Of a stretch of 44,658 bases of DNA, positions 27,133 to 34,996 are shown in pieces (the first letter of the stretch is position 1; each line of letters opens with the position of its first letter). The stretch is from Bacteroidota bacterium. GTDB taxonomy: Bacteria > Bacteroidota > Ignavibacteria > Ignavibacteriales > Melioribacteraceae. The position numbers and the translations under genes are program-made. The DNA lies in contig JAJYXU010000002.1 in assembly GCA_021801605.1 (NCBI GenBank), forward strand, positions 1-44,658, given 5' to 3'. The notes under the pieces are model-generated. The model ran no database searches. It was not told the origin of the DNA and saw nothing but the letters and a program-made list of their open reading frames with translations.

Positions 27133-27847
27133 AAATCTTAAAAAGGTTTATAAGAAAAGAGCGGTTGTGAATAATGTATCCGTTCAGGTTCAGCAGGGAG
27201 AAGTAGTTGGTTTACTTGGTCCGAACGGCGCGGGCAAGACAACCACATTCTATATGATCGTTGGTATGATAAAGCCAAACGAGGGGAAAGTTTTTTTAGA
27301 GAATAAAGAAATTACAGATGAACCAATGTACAAACGTGCAAAGATGGGAATAGGATATTTACCGCAAGAAGCTTCTGTGTTTCGTAGATTGAGCGTTGAA
27401 GACAATATTATGGCTGTATTGCAGATGATGAATCTTACCAATGAAGAAAGAAAAGAAAAACAAGAATTATTATTAAATGAACTTGGTGTTGTGAAGGTCC
27501 GGAAAAGTCTTGGATTTCAATTAAGCGGCGGAGAAAGAAGACGCTGTGAAATTGCACGCGCTCTGGCAACTAATCCAAAGTTTATTTTGCTCGATGAACC
27601 GTTTGCAGGCGTAGACCCGATTGCTGTTGAAGATATTATGAATATTGTTGCCAATCTCAAGAATAAAGGAATCGGTATTTTAATTACAGATCATAACGTT
27701 CACGAAACTTTGAGCATTGTTGACCGCGCATATATTTTACTCAACGGACAAATATTTAAAGATGGAACCGCAAATGTTCTAGCAGAAGATGCAGATGTGA
27801 GAAAATTATATCTTGGAGAGAAATTTAAATTGGATCGTTATACTTAA
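27104..27847 (+). CDS. lptB: LPS export ABC ATPase LptB
   Basis: A 247-residue ABC ATPase. Walker [10 protein letters not shown], the family-specific [13 protein letters not shown] and [21 protein letters not shown], signature [16 protein letters not shown], Walker [20 protein letters not shown] and [10 protein letters not shown] are all intact and identify LptB, which with LptF/G extracts LPS from the inner membrane. lptF and lptG are not in the window. The gene is the last of the kdsD-lptC-lptA-lptB string. Confidence 0.97.
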   Translation: MPENLTLRSENLKKVYKKRAVVNNVSVQVQQGEVVGLLGPNGAGKTTTFYMIVGMIKPNEGKVFLENKEITDEPMYKRAKMGIGYLPQEASVFRRLSVEDNIMAVLQMMNLTNEERKEKQELLLNELGVVKVRKSLGFQLSGGERRRCEIARALATNPKFILLDEPFAGVDPIAVEDIMNIVANLKNKGIGILITDHNVHETLSIVDRAYILLNGQIFKDGTANVLAEDADVRKLYLGEKFKLDRYT

Positions 27848-28035
27848 TAATGAGCAAATATTAAATAGGAAATCACAATCACAAAAGAAAAATAGAGAAA
27901 AATCCAGCCGGTGGTTTTAATCCTCTTCTTCCAGAGCATCTTTTTCATGTATGTTATAGTTGTTTCTTCATCCCGTTTATAGTCGCCTTTGTCTACAGAC
28001 CATTTGTAAAAATTGCTATTTTTCATTTTATCCAC
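27844..28035 (-). CDS. Small single-pass membrane protein, unknown
   Basis: A 63-residue protein that I do not recognise. A charged N-terminal half ([31 protein letters not shown]) is followed by one C-terminal helix ([20 protein letters not shown]). GTG 28035 is chosen because GGAGGGAG lies seven bases upstream; ATG 28026 is also possible. It converges on lptB with a four-base overlap of the stops. The strong ribosome binding site is the main reason to believe it. Confidence 0.55.
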   Translation of the reverse strand: MDKMKNSNFYKWSVDKGDYKRDEETTITYMKKMLWKKRIKTTGWIFLYFSFVIVISYLIFAHY

Positions 28036-28190
28036 TTTTCTACTCCCTCCATCCATTTTGCAGCGAGTATGTTTATTGGGAAAAATTATTTAAGAGGCGT
28101 ATCTAAAAAGGTCTATTCCGTTATTTTGGATTGTGAAAATAAACCGAATTCAAAACTTTTTTATAATGAAATTACCTTTTTAGAGAAGAC

Positions 28191-29783
28191 TCATTTATTG
28201 AACTCGCGGATAATTTTCTGTATTTCTTCTTCTGATATTCCTGTTCCCAAAACCGCTTTTTCCGAAGTGCTGCTTGGTTTGTGACTGACATTCCCCAACA
28301 GATTTACAGATGGATTACCGGCACGTGCCCGTAATCTCTCTTCAATTTGTTTTGTAAAATTACCTTCCTGATATCCACTCTTCATGTTCATAGTTGAAGG
28401 AAGATCGAAAGAAGTAACACAATTACCGGCATTTACAGGATGAATTTCGAAAGCGAGAGTTTTAATATTCATCAAATGTTTAGCGGTAACATTTTCAGAG
28501 ATTATTGAACCGCCCCACGTGCCCGGACCTAAAGTTAAAGAAGGCATTAATCCAGTTGTGTAACCGACTGCACCAACGGAAGCCGGTGTGTTTACAACAA
28601 TTCTAAAAGCCGGTTTCTCAAGAGCAAACTTCATAATTATTTCTTTATCGTTCGAATGAATAGCCATTGTATGTCCAATTCCTCCGAACTGTAAAAGCTC
28701 AATACAGCGATGACATCCCTCAAGCCAGCCGTCAACAGTATAAAACGCAAGCATAGGAGAAAGTTTTTCGATCGAAAGCGGTTCCTCTTTTCCAACACTG
28801 CTGCATTCGGCAACAAGAACCGTTGTATTATCAGGGACAGTAAAACCCGCGTAGTTTGCAATCCATGCTGCGGATTTTCCGACTATATCGGCATTTAATT
28901 TAGCGCCCCGTGCAACTTTATTCTCTAATTTTTTCTTCTCTTCATCATTCACAAAATAACAACCAATCCGTTTTGCTTCTTCAATAACTTTTTCTTTAAG
29001 AGAACGGTCAACAATCATTGCTTGTTCGGATGAACAAAGCGTTCCATTATCGAAAGTTGTTCCGTAAACAATATCTGCTACAGCTTTCTGATAGTTAGCA
29101 GTTTTTTCTATGAATGCAGGAACGTTTCCGGATCCAACTCCGTAAGCAGGCGTACCGGAACTATAAGCTGCATGAACCATTGGCATTCCGCCGGTAGCAA
29201 GAATTACTGCAATGTTTTTATCTTTCATCAAAGCATTTGTGCCTTCAAGAGTTGGAATTGATAAACATTGTATCAATCCTTTTGGTGCACCGGCTTTTTC
29301 AGCAGCATCGGATACAACCTTCAATGCTTCTGTAGTACATCTAAGAGCTTTCGGGTGGGGCGATACAACAATTCCGTTTCTGCATTTCAAAGAAATTATT
29401 GCTTTGAACATAGCAGTGGAAGTTGGGTTTGTAGAAGGTACAAGAGCTGCAACAACACCCATAGGTTCGGCTATCTTAATAATTTTGCCCTCTTTTTGTA
29501 CATCAATCACACCGACAGATTTCAAATCCTTTATAGATTCCCAGACATCTCTTGTGCCGAATTGATTTTTAACAATCTTATCTGCCACTTTTCCAAAACC
29601 GGTTTCATCATGCGCCATTTGAGCAAGACGTTCTGCATCTTTATATCCTGCATCAGCCATTGCTTTGACAATTTTATCAACTTGCTCTTGGTTGTAATGC
29701 TTAAATTCTAGCTGAGCTTCTTTTGCTTTTGCGGCAAGTGTCCGGGCTTCTTGAATAGATTGAAGGTCTTTGTCAAAATTCAT
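28191..29783 (-). CDS. CoA-acylating aldehyde dehydrogenase (EutE/PduP/AdhE-N type)
   Basis: A 530-residue acetaldehyde/propionaldehyde dehydrogenase that converts an aldehyde, CoA and NAD+ to acyl-CoA. PMGVVAALVPSTNPTSTAMFKAI and SPHPKALRCT form the nucleotide-binding part; the catalytic thiol is Cys250 in TTFDNGTLCSSEQAMIV, matching AdhE and EutE. The usual domain ends near residue 475; it is followed by a flexible linker (NVSHKPSSTSEKAV) and a short amphipathic end (ISEEEIQKIIREFNK), similar in style to bacterial microcompartment encapsulation peptides. No shell genes are in the window. It is monocistronic and its upstream region is duplicated before the relBE-like pair. Confidence 0.88.
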   Translation of the reverse strand: MNFDKDLQSIQEARTLAAKAKEAQLEFKHYNQEQVDKIVKAMADAGYKDAERLAQMAHDETGFGKVADKIVKNQFGTRDVWESIKDLKSVGVIDVQKEGKIIKIAEPMGVVAALVPSTNPTSTAMFKAIISLKCRNGIVVSPHPKALRCTTEALKVVSDAAEKAGAPKGLIQCLSIPTLEGTNALMKDKNIAVILATGGMPMVHAAYSSGTPAYGVGSGNVPAFIEKTANYQKAVADIVYGTTFDNGTLCSSEQAMIVDRSLKEKVIEEAKRIGCYFVNDEEKKKLENKVARGAKLNADIVGKSAAWIANYAGFTVPDNTTVLVAECSSVGKEEPLSIEKLSPMLAFYTVDGWLEGCHRCIELLQFGGIGHTMAIHSNDKEIIMKFALEKPAFRIVVNTPASVGAVGYTTGLMPSLTLGPGTWGGSIISENVTAKHLMNIKTLAFEIHPVNAGNCVTSFDLPSTMNMKSGYQEGNFTKQIEERLRARAGNPSVNLLGNVSHKPSSTSEKAVLGTGISEEEIQKIIREFNK

Positions 29784-29806
29784 TTTGTCTCTTTATTTTC
29801 CAAATG

Positions 29807-29838
29807 AAATATAAAGTAAGAGAGAACAAACTTCAATT
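29807..29838. repeat. 32-bp direct repeat, copy 1 (upstream of the dehydrogenase gene)
   Basis: The 32 bases from AAATATAAAGTAAG to CTTCAATT are the same as 30382-30413 except for one G/A change. This copy lies 24-55 bases before the dehydrogenase start, so it probably includes or abuts its promoter. Confidence 0.85.
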
Positions 29839-29860
29839 GAAGGAGAATGGATTAGGAATG

Positions 29861-30127
29861 TTATTTTCTTCTCAAACGCTTGTAAACTTGTTTTCTATAG
29901 TCAATCATATAAACAATAACTTCTTTGAGTGCATCATCTATTCCATATATAATTCTTAAGTCACCAACTCTAAGCTTATATTCATCTCTACCTTGTAATT
30001 TTTTTGCGCCAATAACTCGTGGATTTTCTCTTAATGCACTAATACGTTTTATGATTGCTGAGGATTGTTTTGTAGTTAGACCATCAAGTTCTTTTGAAGC
30101 AGATTTAGTTAAGAGAAGAGAATACAT
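29861..30127 (-). CDS. RelE/ParE-family toxin
   Basis: An 88-residue basic protein of the RelE/ParE superfamily: YSLLLTKSASKELDGL, then IKRISALRENPRVIGAKKLQGRDEYKLRVGDLRIIYGID and the terminal strand VIVYMIDYRKQVYKR. RelE-like members cleave mRNA in the ribosome and ParE-like members poison gyrase; the Arg/Tyr-rich end favours RelE-type folding but does not settle the target. Its ATG overlaps the stop of the upstream small gene (TAATG), the usual antitoxin-toxin coupling. Confidence 0.88.
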   Translation of the reverse strand: MYSLLLTKSASKELDGLTTKQSSAIIKRISALRENPRVIGAKKLQGRDEYKLRVGDLRIIYGIDDALKEVIVYMIDYRKQVYKRLRRK

Positions 30128-30330
30128 TATCTATTTTTTCTTTGTGAAAGATATTCTTCCAAAGGAATTTTTGTCTCTTTCTTTCTTTCTTTTATGATGA
30201 GCGAATAGTACAAGTCTTCGCGAAGCTCGTCATCTTGCATTAACTTTTGCATTACTGCATCACGCTCTTTTTTCTTTAACGCTCTAAACGCAGTCCAAAA
30301 TACTTCCGCTGTTGCTTGTGTTTGTGTCAT
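30127..30330 (-). CDS. Putative antitoxin of the RelE-like toxin
   Basis: A 67-residue acidic/basic helical protein (ATAEVFWTAFRALKKKERDAVMQKLMQDDELREDLYYSLIIKERKKETKIPLEEYL). It has no recognised DNA-binding fold that I can name, but the pattern of an FWTAFRALKKKERDAV helix with a short Glu-rich tail is that of small antitoxin-like proteins found before RelE toxins. The one-base overlap with the toxin gene and common size support the role. TTGGAG lies upstream of the ATG. Confidence 0.75.
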   Translation of the reverse strand: MTQTQATAEVFWTAFRALKKKERDAVMQKLMQDDELREDLYYSLIIKERKKETKIPLEEYLSQRKNR

Positions 30331-30381
30331 AAGAAAAACTTACTCCAATAATAATATTTTGTGATGTTTATATTTCTAACT

Positions 30382-30413
30382 AAATATAAAGTAAGAAAGA
30401 ACAAACTTCAATT
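30382..30413. repeat. 32-bp direct repeat, copy 2 (upstream of the antitoxin gene)
   Basis: It matches 29807-29838 at 31 of 32 bases, in the same orientation. It starts 52 bases before the antitoxin ATG. Together the copies bracket the relBE-like pair exactly. Confidence 0.85.
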
Positions 30414-30522
30414 TTGATAGTAATGCAATATTGGTCTGAAAGCGATTAATCCTATTTTATTGTATTGCAAAAATGTGGTTGCTTTAATAAATTTTATCTA
30501 GATAATATGAAAGGATAGAATA

Positions 30523-30750
30523 ATGGCAGAAGTAATTTCAATTAGTGTTGATTCAAATGCGGCAAAGATTTTTAATTCAGCGAATCGAAAGCAAAAACAA
30601 AGGGTACAAAAGCTTGTAAGCTCTTTATTGAACTATGGAGGGCAGACTTCTTTGGATTCACATTTGAATAGAATGGATAAGATTAGTGAAAAAGCAGTCG
30701 CAAAGGGTTTAACTGAAAAGAGATTGGATTCTTTTCTTGCAGAGGATTGA
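30523..30750 (+). CDS. Putative antitoxin of the PIN-domain toxin
   Basis: A 75-residue protein (SISVDSNAAKIFNSANRKQKQRVQKLVSSLL ... AVAKGLTEKRLDSFLAED). The last part, AKGLTEKRLDSFLAED, is the toxin-neutralising type of tail seen with COG1569 PIN toxins. The stop overlaps the toxin ATG as TGATG. GAAAGGATAGAATA precedes ATG 30523, giving a plausible ribosome site. It is transcribed away from the relBE-like pair. Confidence 0.8.
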   Translation: MAEVISISVDSNAAKIFNSANRKQKQRVQKLVSSLLNYGGQTSLDSHLNRMDKISEKAVAKGLTEKRLDSFLAED

Positions 30751-31151
30751 TGAAAATTGTTTTCGATACAAACATAATTGTCAGCACTCTTCTCATTAAA
30801 TCTTCAAATTCACGGTTCGCTTACGAAAAAGTAATAAGTAAAGGAAAAATTCTGGCATCGCTTCCAACCTTAGAAGAATTGATAGATGTATTATGCAGAA
30901 AGAAGTTCAGCAAATACATTTCGCTGTCGGATAGAAACATTTTCATTTCCGAATTTTCTCTCTTAGTAGAAATCATTAAAGTGAATCAAAAATTGAATGT
31001 ATGTCGCGATCCAAAGGATAATAAGTTTTTAGAATTAGCCATTTCGGGAAATGCTGATTGTTTTGTAACAAAAGATGAGGATTTGCTTGTGCTTGATCCG
31101 TTTAGAAAGATTTCAATTCTTTCGCCAGACGATTTTTTAAGGAGATATTGA
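30750..31151 (+). CDS. PIN-domain RNase toxin (COG1569 type)
   Basis: A 133-residue PIN-domain protein, a predicted Mg-dependent endoribonuclease toxin. Acidic site residues are visible in KIVFDTNIIVSTLL (first Asp), the LEELIDVL helix (Glu), and CRDPKDNKFLELAISGNADCFVTKDEDLL (Asp residues). ATG 30750 is used because it overlaps the antitoxin stop; a TTG one codon earlier is less likely. Length fits the family. Confidence 0.88.
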   Translation: MKIVFDTNIIVSTLLIKSSNSRFAYEKVISKGKILASLPTLEELIDVLCRKKFSKYISLSDRNIFISEFSLLVEIIKVNQKLNVCRDPKDNKFLELAISGNADCFVTKDEDLLVLDPFRKISILSPDDFLRRY

Positions 31152-31207
31152 AAGTCAGTTCAGAGCATACACGCGATATTTAAACGTTCCTACATCTCAC
31201 TTTAAAA

Positions 31208-31966
31208 TCACTTAAAAATTTCTTTCAAATTCTGATAACCGCTTTTACTCACTGGTAACTTTATCCCATCTTGAAGAAGAACGCGGTATGATTCTTTCTC
31301 GAATAATTCTATCTGTTTGATTGCAGAAAGCTTAACAAAATATGAACGATGGATCCGGATGAACTCCGCACTATTCAAATTTTCTTCAAAGTATTTCATC
31401 GTTTTCTGCTTGAGGAAATTTCCTTTCCCGGTAAAAAGCATTGTGTAATCATCCTGAGCTTCAATATAACGGATCTCTTCAGTTGGGATGATTATAATTT
31501 TCTGTCCATGTTTAATTACCACCCGGTCTAAAAATTCATCACGTCTTTCTATGGTTTTTACCAGTCCATCCAATTTCTGTTTAGTTGGAGAAGAATTGGT
31601 GATCAGTTTAATTGCCTTATTAAATGCTTCGGCAAACCTTTCTTCAGAGAATGGTTTTAAAAGGTAATCCGTTGCATTGACATCAAAAGCTTTTAGAGCG
31701 TATTGATCAAATGCGGTAGTAAAAATGATTACCGGCGGTTCTTCCAAAATCTCCAGCATCTCAAATCCGGTGAGCTTTGGCATTTGAATATCGAGAAAGA
31801 TCAAATCCGGTTTAAGTTCGTTGATCTGCTTGATTCCTTCAAAACCATTTGAGCACTCAGTGAGCAATTCAACATTTTCGAATTTCTTCAGATAACTTTT
31901 AATGATTTCGCGTGCAAGTGTTTCATCATCAATGATTACAACTCTGACATTCTTTTTTGTATTCAT
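31208..31966 (-). CDS. LytTR-family response regulator
   Basis: A 252-residue regulator. The receiver domain has the acidic pair IIDDE, the phosphoacceptor Asp59 in PDLIFLDIQMP, and the conserved Thr (FTTAFD) and Lys (YLLKPF). A LytTR DNA-binding domain occupies the last ~100 residues (IPTEEIRYIEAQDDYTMLFTG, ENLNSAEFIRIHRSYFV). It pairs with the kinase gene just upstream; the stop and ATG 31966 are separated by one base. Target promoters are unknown, though the LiaF-like genes in the same operon are obvious candidates. Confidence 0.93.
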   Translation of the reverse strand: MNTKKNVRVVIIDDETLAREIIKSYLKKFENVELLTECSNGFEGIKQINELKPDLIFLDIQMPKLTGFEMLEILEEPPVIIFTTAFDQYALKAFDVNATDYLLKPFSEERFAEAFNKAIKLITNSSPTKQKLDGLVKTIERRDEFLDRVVIKHGQKIIIIPTEEIRYIEAQDDYTMLFTGKGNFLKQKTMKYFEENLNSAEFIRIHRSYFVKLSAIKQIELFEKESYRVLLQDGIKLPVSKSGYQNLKEIFK

Positions 31967-31967
31967 A

Positions 31968-33017
31968 TCATCCAACCGGTATAAAAATATTTACTCTGAA
32001 TAGATTAGCATCTTTTTGAACGGTTAAAAGATTCTCTTGATTGTAAATTAATTTTAGTCTGTTCCGAATATTTTTTAGTCCAATACCTTCGCCTTTGCGC
32101 GGAATGGATTCCGGATCAAAATTGTTTTCAATTGTAATTTTAAAATATTCTTTTTCCATACAGCAAGAAAGTTTAATTGTAACTTTATCTAAACTTTCAT
32201 AGACGCCGTGTTTAATAGCATTCTCGAATATCGGTTGAAGAATCATGCTCGGCACTTCCATTTCTTTACATTCAATCTTGATGTCTTCAATGAACTCAAA
32301 CTTTTCGGCGAAACGCACTTTCTCAATATCAAGATAAAGTTTTGCGTTATTTATCTCTTCGTTCAGTTTATTTTTCTGTTTTTCATTTTTGGAAAGGACG
32401 CTTCTAAGAAATGAAGAAAGTTTAATCGTCATCTCCTGTGCTTGTAACGGATTGGAAATAGTCAGCGAACTGATTGAATTCAAACTGTTGAAAATGAAGT
32501 GTGGATTGATTTGATATTTGAGTGTTTTCAATTCAGCTTCTTTTACAAGAGCATTCAGTTCAACTTCCTTTAAAAGTTTTTCTTGAAAATTATTGTAATA
32601 GATAATCACATAATCTACCGCGATGATAACGGTATAGAAGAGTATCCCAATTAAAAATCTCCAGACAAGAGATTTGAGAAGAAATTCCGAGTAAACTTTA
32701 TCGCCGGTTATTAGATTAATGATTGCATAGTATCCAATAAGAATCCATAAGCCCGAAGTAATTACAGCCGCAGCAATATGATTTAGAAATACTTTTGACG
32801 TGGAATAATTTTCCAACGAATTGAAACTGACCGTGAACCAGAAACTTAAACCAAGCGCCATATACAAAAAATTAAAAACAAAACTGTCGTAGTATGCATT
32901 AAGCAATTTTACGTTGAGGAAATATGTAAGCAATAGAACTTGCGCTTGAGAGATAAAAAACCAGATGCTGAAGTAAAGTGCACGGATTTTTTTATTACTA
33001 ATAAATGGATTGCTCAT
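31968..33017 (-). CDS. LytS/YehU-type sensor histidine kinase
   Basis: A 349-residue membrane kinase. Four to five hydrophobic helices fill residues ~10-140, with no large extracellular domain, so it probably senses something in or at the membrane. The His_kinase domain follows: phosphoacceptor His173 in YQINPHFIFNSLNS, and an ATPase part with PSMILQPIFENAIKHGVY (N box) and GEGIGLKNIRNRL (G box). It is the cognate partner of the LytTR regulator. Confidence 0.93.
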   Translation of the reverse strand: MSNPFISNKKIRALYFSIWFFISQAQVLLLTYFLNVKLLNAYYDSFVFNFLYMALGLSFWFTVSFNSLENYSTSKVFLNHIAAAVITSGLWILIGYYAIINLITGDKVYSEFLLKSLVWRFLIGILFYTVIIAVDYVIIYYNNFQEKLLKEVELNALVKEAELKTLKYQINPHFIFNSLNSISSLTISNPLQAQEMTIKLSSFLRSVLSKNEKQKNKLNEEINNAKLYLDIEKVRFAEKFEFIEDIKIECKEMEVPSMILQPIFENAIKHGVYESLDKVTIKLSCCMEKEYFKITIENNFDPESIPRKGEGIGLKNIRNRLKLIYNQENLLTVQKDANLFRVNIFIPVG

Positions 33018-33035
33018 CTTTCACTCTTGAGTTAA

Positions 33036-33803
33036 TTAATAAAGCAGTTCGCCGCCGCCGAATAACGTAACGCCTTTGATAATCAATATTCCTTCGCTGG
33101 TTTCTCCATTATGAATATGAGCGAACCGTTTATCTTCAAAGCCACCAAAGATAGAAGTAACATTTAAAATAACTCTCCAACTTTGCGGAACACGAATATG
33201 CGCTCCACCGAATAGAGTTGTTATCTCTAAATTATTTTCACCTGATGAAAGTTTTGCATTTGTTAAATCCAATTTTGTTCCGCCAAATATCGTTGTAATA
33301 TTTCCGCCCCGGAAATTTTCAGAATGAATAACTTTGTTAACAGAATTAAAAATACTTACCTCATCCAGGTAATCATAAAAATTTGAAGTCGTTTGCGATT
33401 GATTCTCTCCTTGCGGCTGCTGCTCTCCTGTTGATTCTCTTTCTCTTCTTGAGAAATGAGAATGATTGACTGAAGATTTTCCGTTTCTTCTTAGAATAAG
33501 CCATAACCCCATAAATAAAAGAGCGATAGGCCATAGATCGCCGAAATCAAATTGAGAGAAAAGTGGAAAATGACGCAGCATTCCAAACGCACCGATTCCT
33601 ACAAAGATATATCCTAAAAAATTATCACGATGGTTTACGATCAAGACAATTCCGATTATTAAAAAAATTGAGTACCATGAAAAAACCATATGACGAATAT
33701 CAAATCCGTAAAACCATGGAAATCCAAAATTATCCAGCAGGAATAATCCGCCGATTGCGATAAAAATTATTCCAGCCCAAATTCTTCCGTTTGTATTTTG
33801 CAT
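33036..33803 (-). CDS. LiaF-like membrane protein 1
   Basis: A 255-residue protein. Four predicted N-terminal transmembrane segments (GIIFIAIGGLFLLDNFGFPW, FSWYSIFLIIGIVLIV, FLGYIFVGIGAFGML, WPIALLFMGLWLIL) are followed by a Ser/Gln-rich linker and a repeated beta domain with FGGTKLDLTNAKL, TTLFGGAHIRVPQSWRV and TSIFGGFEDKR, the pattern of LiaF/DUF2154 C-termini. ATG 33803 is chosen because GGAGGATAAA precedes it. It lies just before the LytS-type kinase and likely feeds into that pathway, as LiaF does with LiaS in Firmicutes. Confidence 0.8.
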   Translation of the reverse strand: MQNTNGRIWAGIIFIAIGGLFLLDNFGFPWFYGFDIRHMVFSWYSIFLIIGIVLIVNHRDNFLGYIFVGIGAFGMLRHFPLFSQFDFGDLWPIALLFMGLWLILRRNGKSSVNHSHFSRRERESTGEQQPQGENQSQTTSNFYDYLDEVSIFNSVNKVIHSENFRGGNITTIFGGTKLDLTNAKLSSGENNLEITTLFGGAHIRVPQSWRVILNVTSIFGGFEDKRFAHIHNGETSEGILIIKGVTLFGGGELLY

Positions 33804-33863
33804 TTTATCCTCCGAGTAAAAAATTTTATTAAGGATCAATACTATTCATGTGAGATAAATGAA

Positions 33864-34559
33864 TTAGAAAATAGTCTTAACCTCTCCGCCGCCGAAAATA
33901 ACCAACCCTTTGATAACGAGAGTTCTTCCTTCTTGAAAAGCTTTGTTGGGGTCTTTACTTCGTTTATCTCCAAAACCGCCGAAGATTGGAAGAACATCAA
34001 GAATAACTTTCCAATCATGTGGAACAATTATTGTCGTTCCGCCAAACACGGCAGTTACTTCAATAAAATTTTCACCTTCTGCAAGTTTGCAATTAGAAAG
34101 GTTTATCTCCGAGCCGCCAAAGATCGAAGTAATATTGCCGCCTTTAAAATTATCAGAGTGAATTACTTTATTCCCTCCGCCAAAAATATTTACACTGTCT
34201 ACGTAATCATTCCCGCTTGCGGGTTGACCGGTTGAATCTTCGAAAGTTGATTTGCTTGAAAACCTATTATGGCTGCAGCATCCTCTTCCAAAAATTATGT
34301 ATAAACCAATCAGCACAAATATCAACGGCCATAGTTCCGGCACAAGGTTGAATAAGCCGATCGAGATGAAGACAACTCCTGCTGTTTTATTACGGGAGAG
34401 GAAAAAGAAAAGAACACCGATTAGAATGAAAAAATATTCCCAGGTTAAATATTCGTATGGGAAGTCGAATAAATCATAATTACGCAGAACGAATAGTCCG
34501 CCGATTATTATGAGTAATATCCCAATAATTACTCTTCCATGAAATTTAGGCGTTTCCAT
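33864..34559 (-). CDS. LiaF-like membrane protein 2
   Basis: A 231-residue paralogue of the next gene with the same plan: four N-terminal hydrophobic segments, a Cys/His-containing spacer (GRGCCSHNRFSS) and the beta domain FGGSEINLSNCKL, TAVFGGTTIIVPHDWKV, LPIFGGFGDKR, ending VIFGGGEVKTIF. ATG 34559 has AAGGAG at a good distance; a GTG at 34583 is less likely. It opens the four-gene minus-strand operon. Duplication of a LiaF-like protein in tandem suggests a heteromeric sensor or inhibitor. Confidence 0.8.
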   Translation of the reverse strand: METPKFHGRVIIGILLIIIGGLFVLRNYDLFDFPYEYLTWEYFFILIGVLFFFLSRNKTAGVVFISIGLFNLVPELWPLIFVLIGLYIIFGRGCCSHNRFSSKSTFEDSTGQPASGNDYVDSVNIFGGGNKVIHSDNFKGGNITSIFGGSEINLSNCKLAEGENFIEVTAVFGGTTIIVPHDWKVILDVLPIFGGFGDKRSKDPNKAFQEGRTLVIKGLVIFGGGEVKTIF

Positions 34560-34663
34560 TTTAATCTCCTTTTTGATCTTCACTTCTTTTGACGGCTAAA
34601 GATAGATGGTTGTTATAGATTGTGTGATAGAAAATCGGCGAACGGCTGTAAATTATCGGTAAG

Positions 34664-34717
34664 TAGCGCAGATTTTTAATCTGCGCTAAATTTTTTATCA
34701 CAGATTACAAATCTGTG
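34664..34717. repeat. Two neighbouring REP-like palindromes
   Basis: AGCGCAGATT/AATCTGCGCT (34664-34688, flanked by T and A) and CACAGATT-ACA-AATCTGTG (34699-34717) are compact perfect palindromes. A half-site AATCTGCGCTACG follows at 34730-34742, right at the end of the fourth rmuC-tail copy. These are hairpin units of the kind mobilised by RAYT proteins and lie in the 225-base gap 34560-34784, which otherwise shows no gene. Confidence 0.65.
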
Positions 34718-34737
34718 TTACATGTTTCGAATCTGCG

Positions 34738-34800
34738 CTACGATTTTGTATTGGTTTCGTTACTTTGTAGTTCTTGCACGTCTTTTAATTGTCTTTCGAT
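34738..34800 (-). repeat. rmuC-tail-like module, copy 4
   Basis: Read on the minus strand this gives RAIERQLKDVQELQSNETN and a TAG stop, against RKIERQLKDVQELPANEQ at the RmuC C-terminus. It overlaps the 3' end of the small membrane protein gene in a different frame, so it is not translated as the tail. A REP-like half-site starts immediately after the stop. Confidence 0.75.
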
Positions 34801-34955
34801 TGCTCTTGTTTTGTGTTTTCAATCTCCTCAAGCTGAAACTCGTATATCGAACTTACACCCATAAACACTTTTTGAATAAGTACGAGAAAGAGTAATGAAC
34901 CAAGCAAAATTGTACCTGGTACAGCCCAACTTACAATGTGAGTTATTTCTTTCAT
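34785..34955 (-). CDS. Tiny single-pass membrane protein, unknown
   Basis: A 56-residue frame: MKEITHIVSWAVPGTILLGS, then LLFLVLIQKVFMGVSSIYEF and a charged Glu/Lys/Gln tail ending QSKDN. One transmembrane helix is predicted. GGAGAAAGCCG precedes ATG 34955, a credible ribosome site. It follows the methyltransferase gene by 41 bases on the same strand. The last ~8 codons lie in rmuC-tail-like DNA read in another frame. I do not recognise a family. Confidence 0.5.
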   Translation of the reverse strand: MKEITHIVSWAVPGTILLGSLLFLVLIQKVFMGVSSIYEFQLEEIENTKQEQSKDN

Positions 34956-34996
34956 CGGCTTTCTCCATCTAAATTATTATAAAACTAAAAATTCGT

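Noticed and set aside
28069-28284. 71-codon plus-strand frame overlapping the dehydrogenase 3' end
   Set aside because: No ribosome site, no recognisable protein pattern, and most of it is antisense to the dehydrogenase.
29212-29711. Overlapping plus-strand frames opposite the aldehyde dehydrogenase
   Set aside because: They are antisense shadows of a well-conserved catalytic domain.
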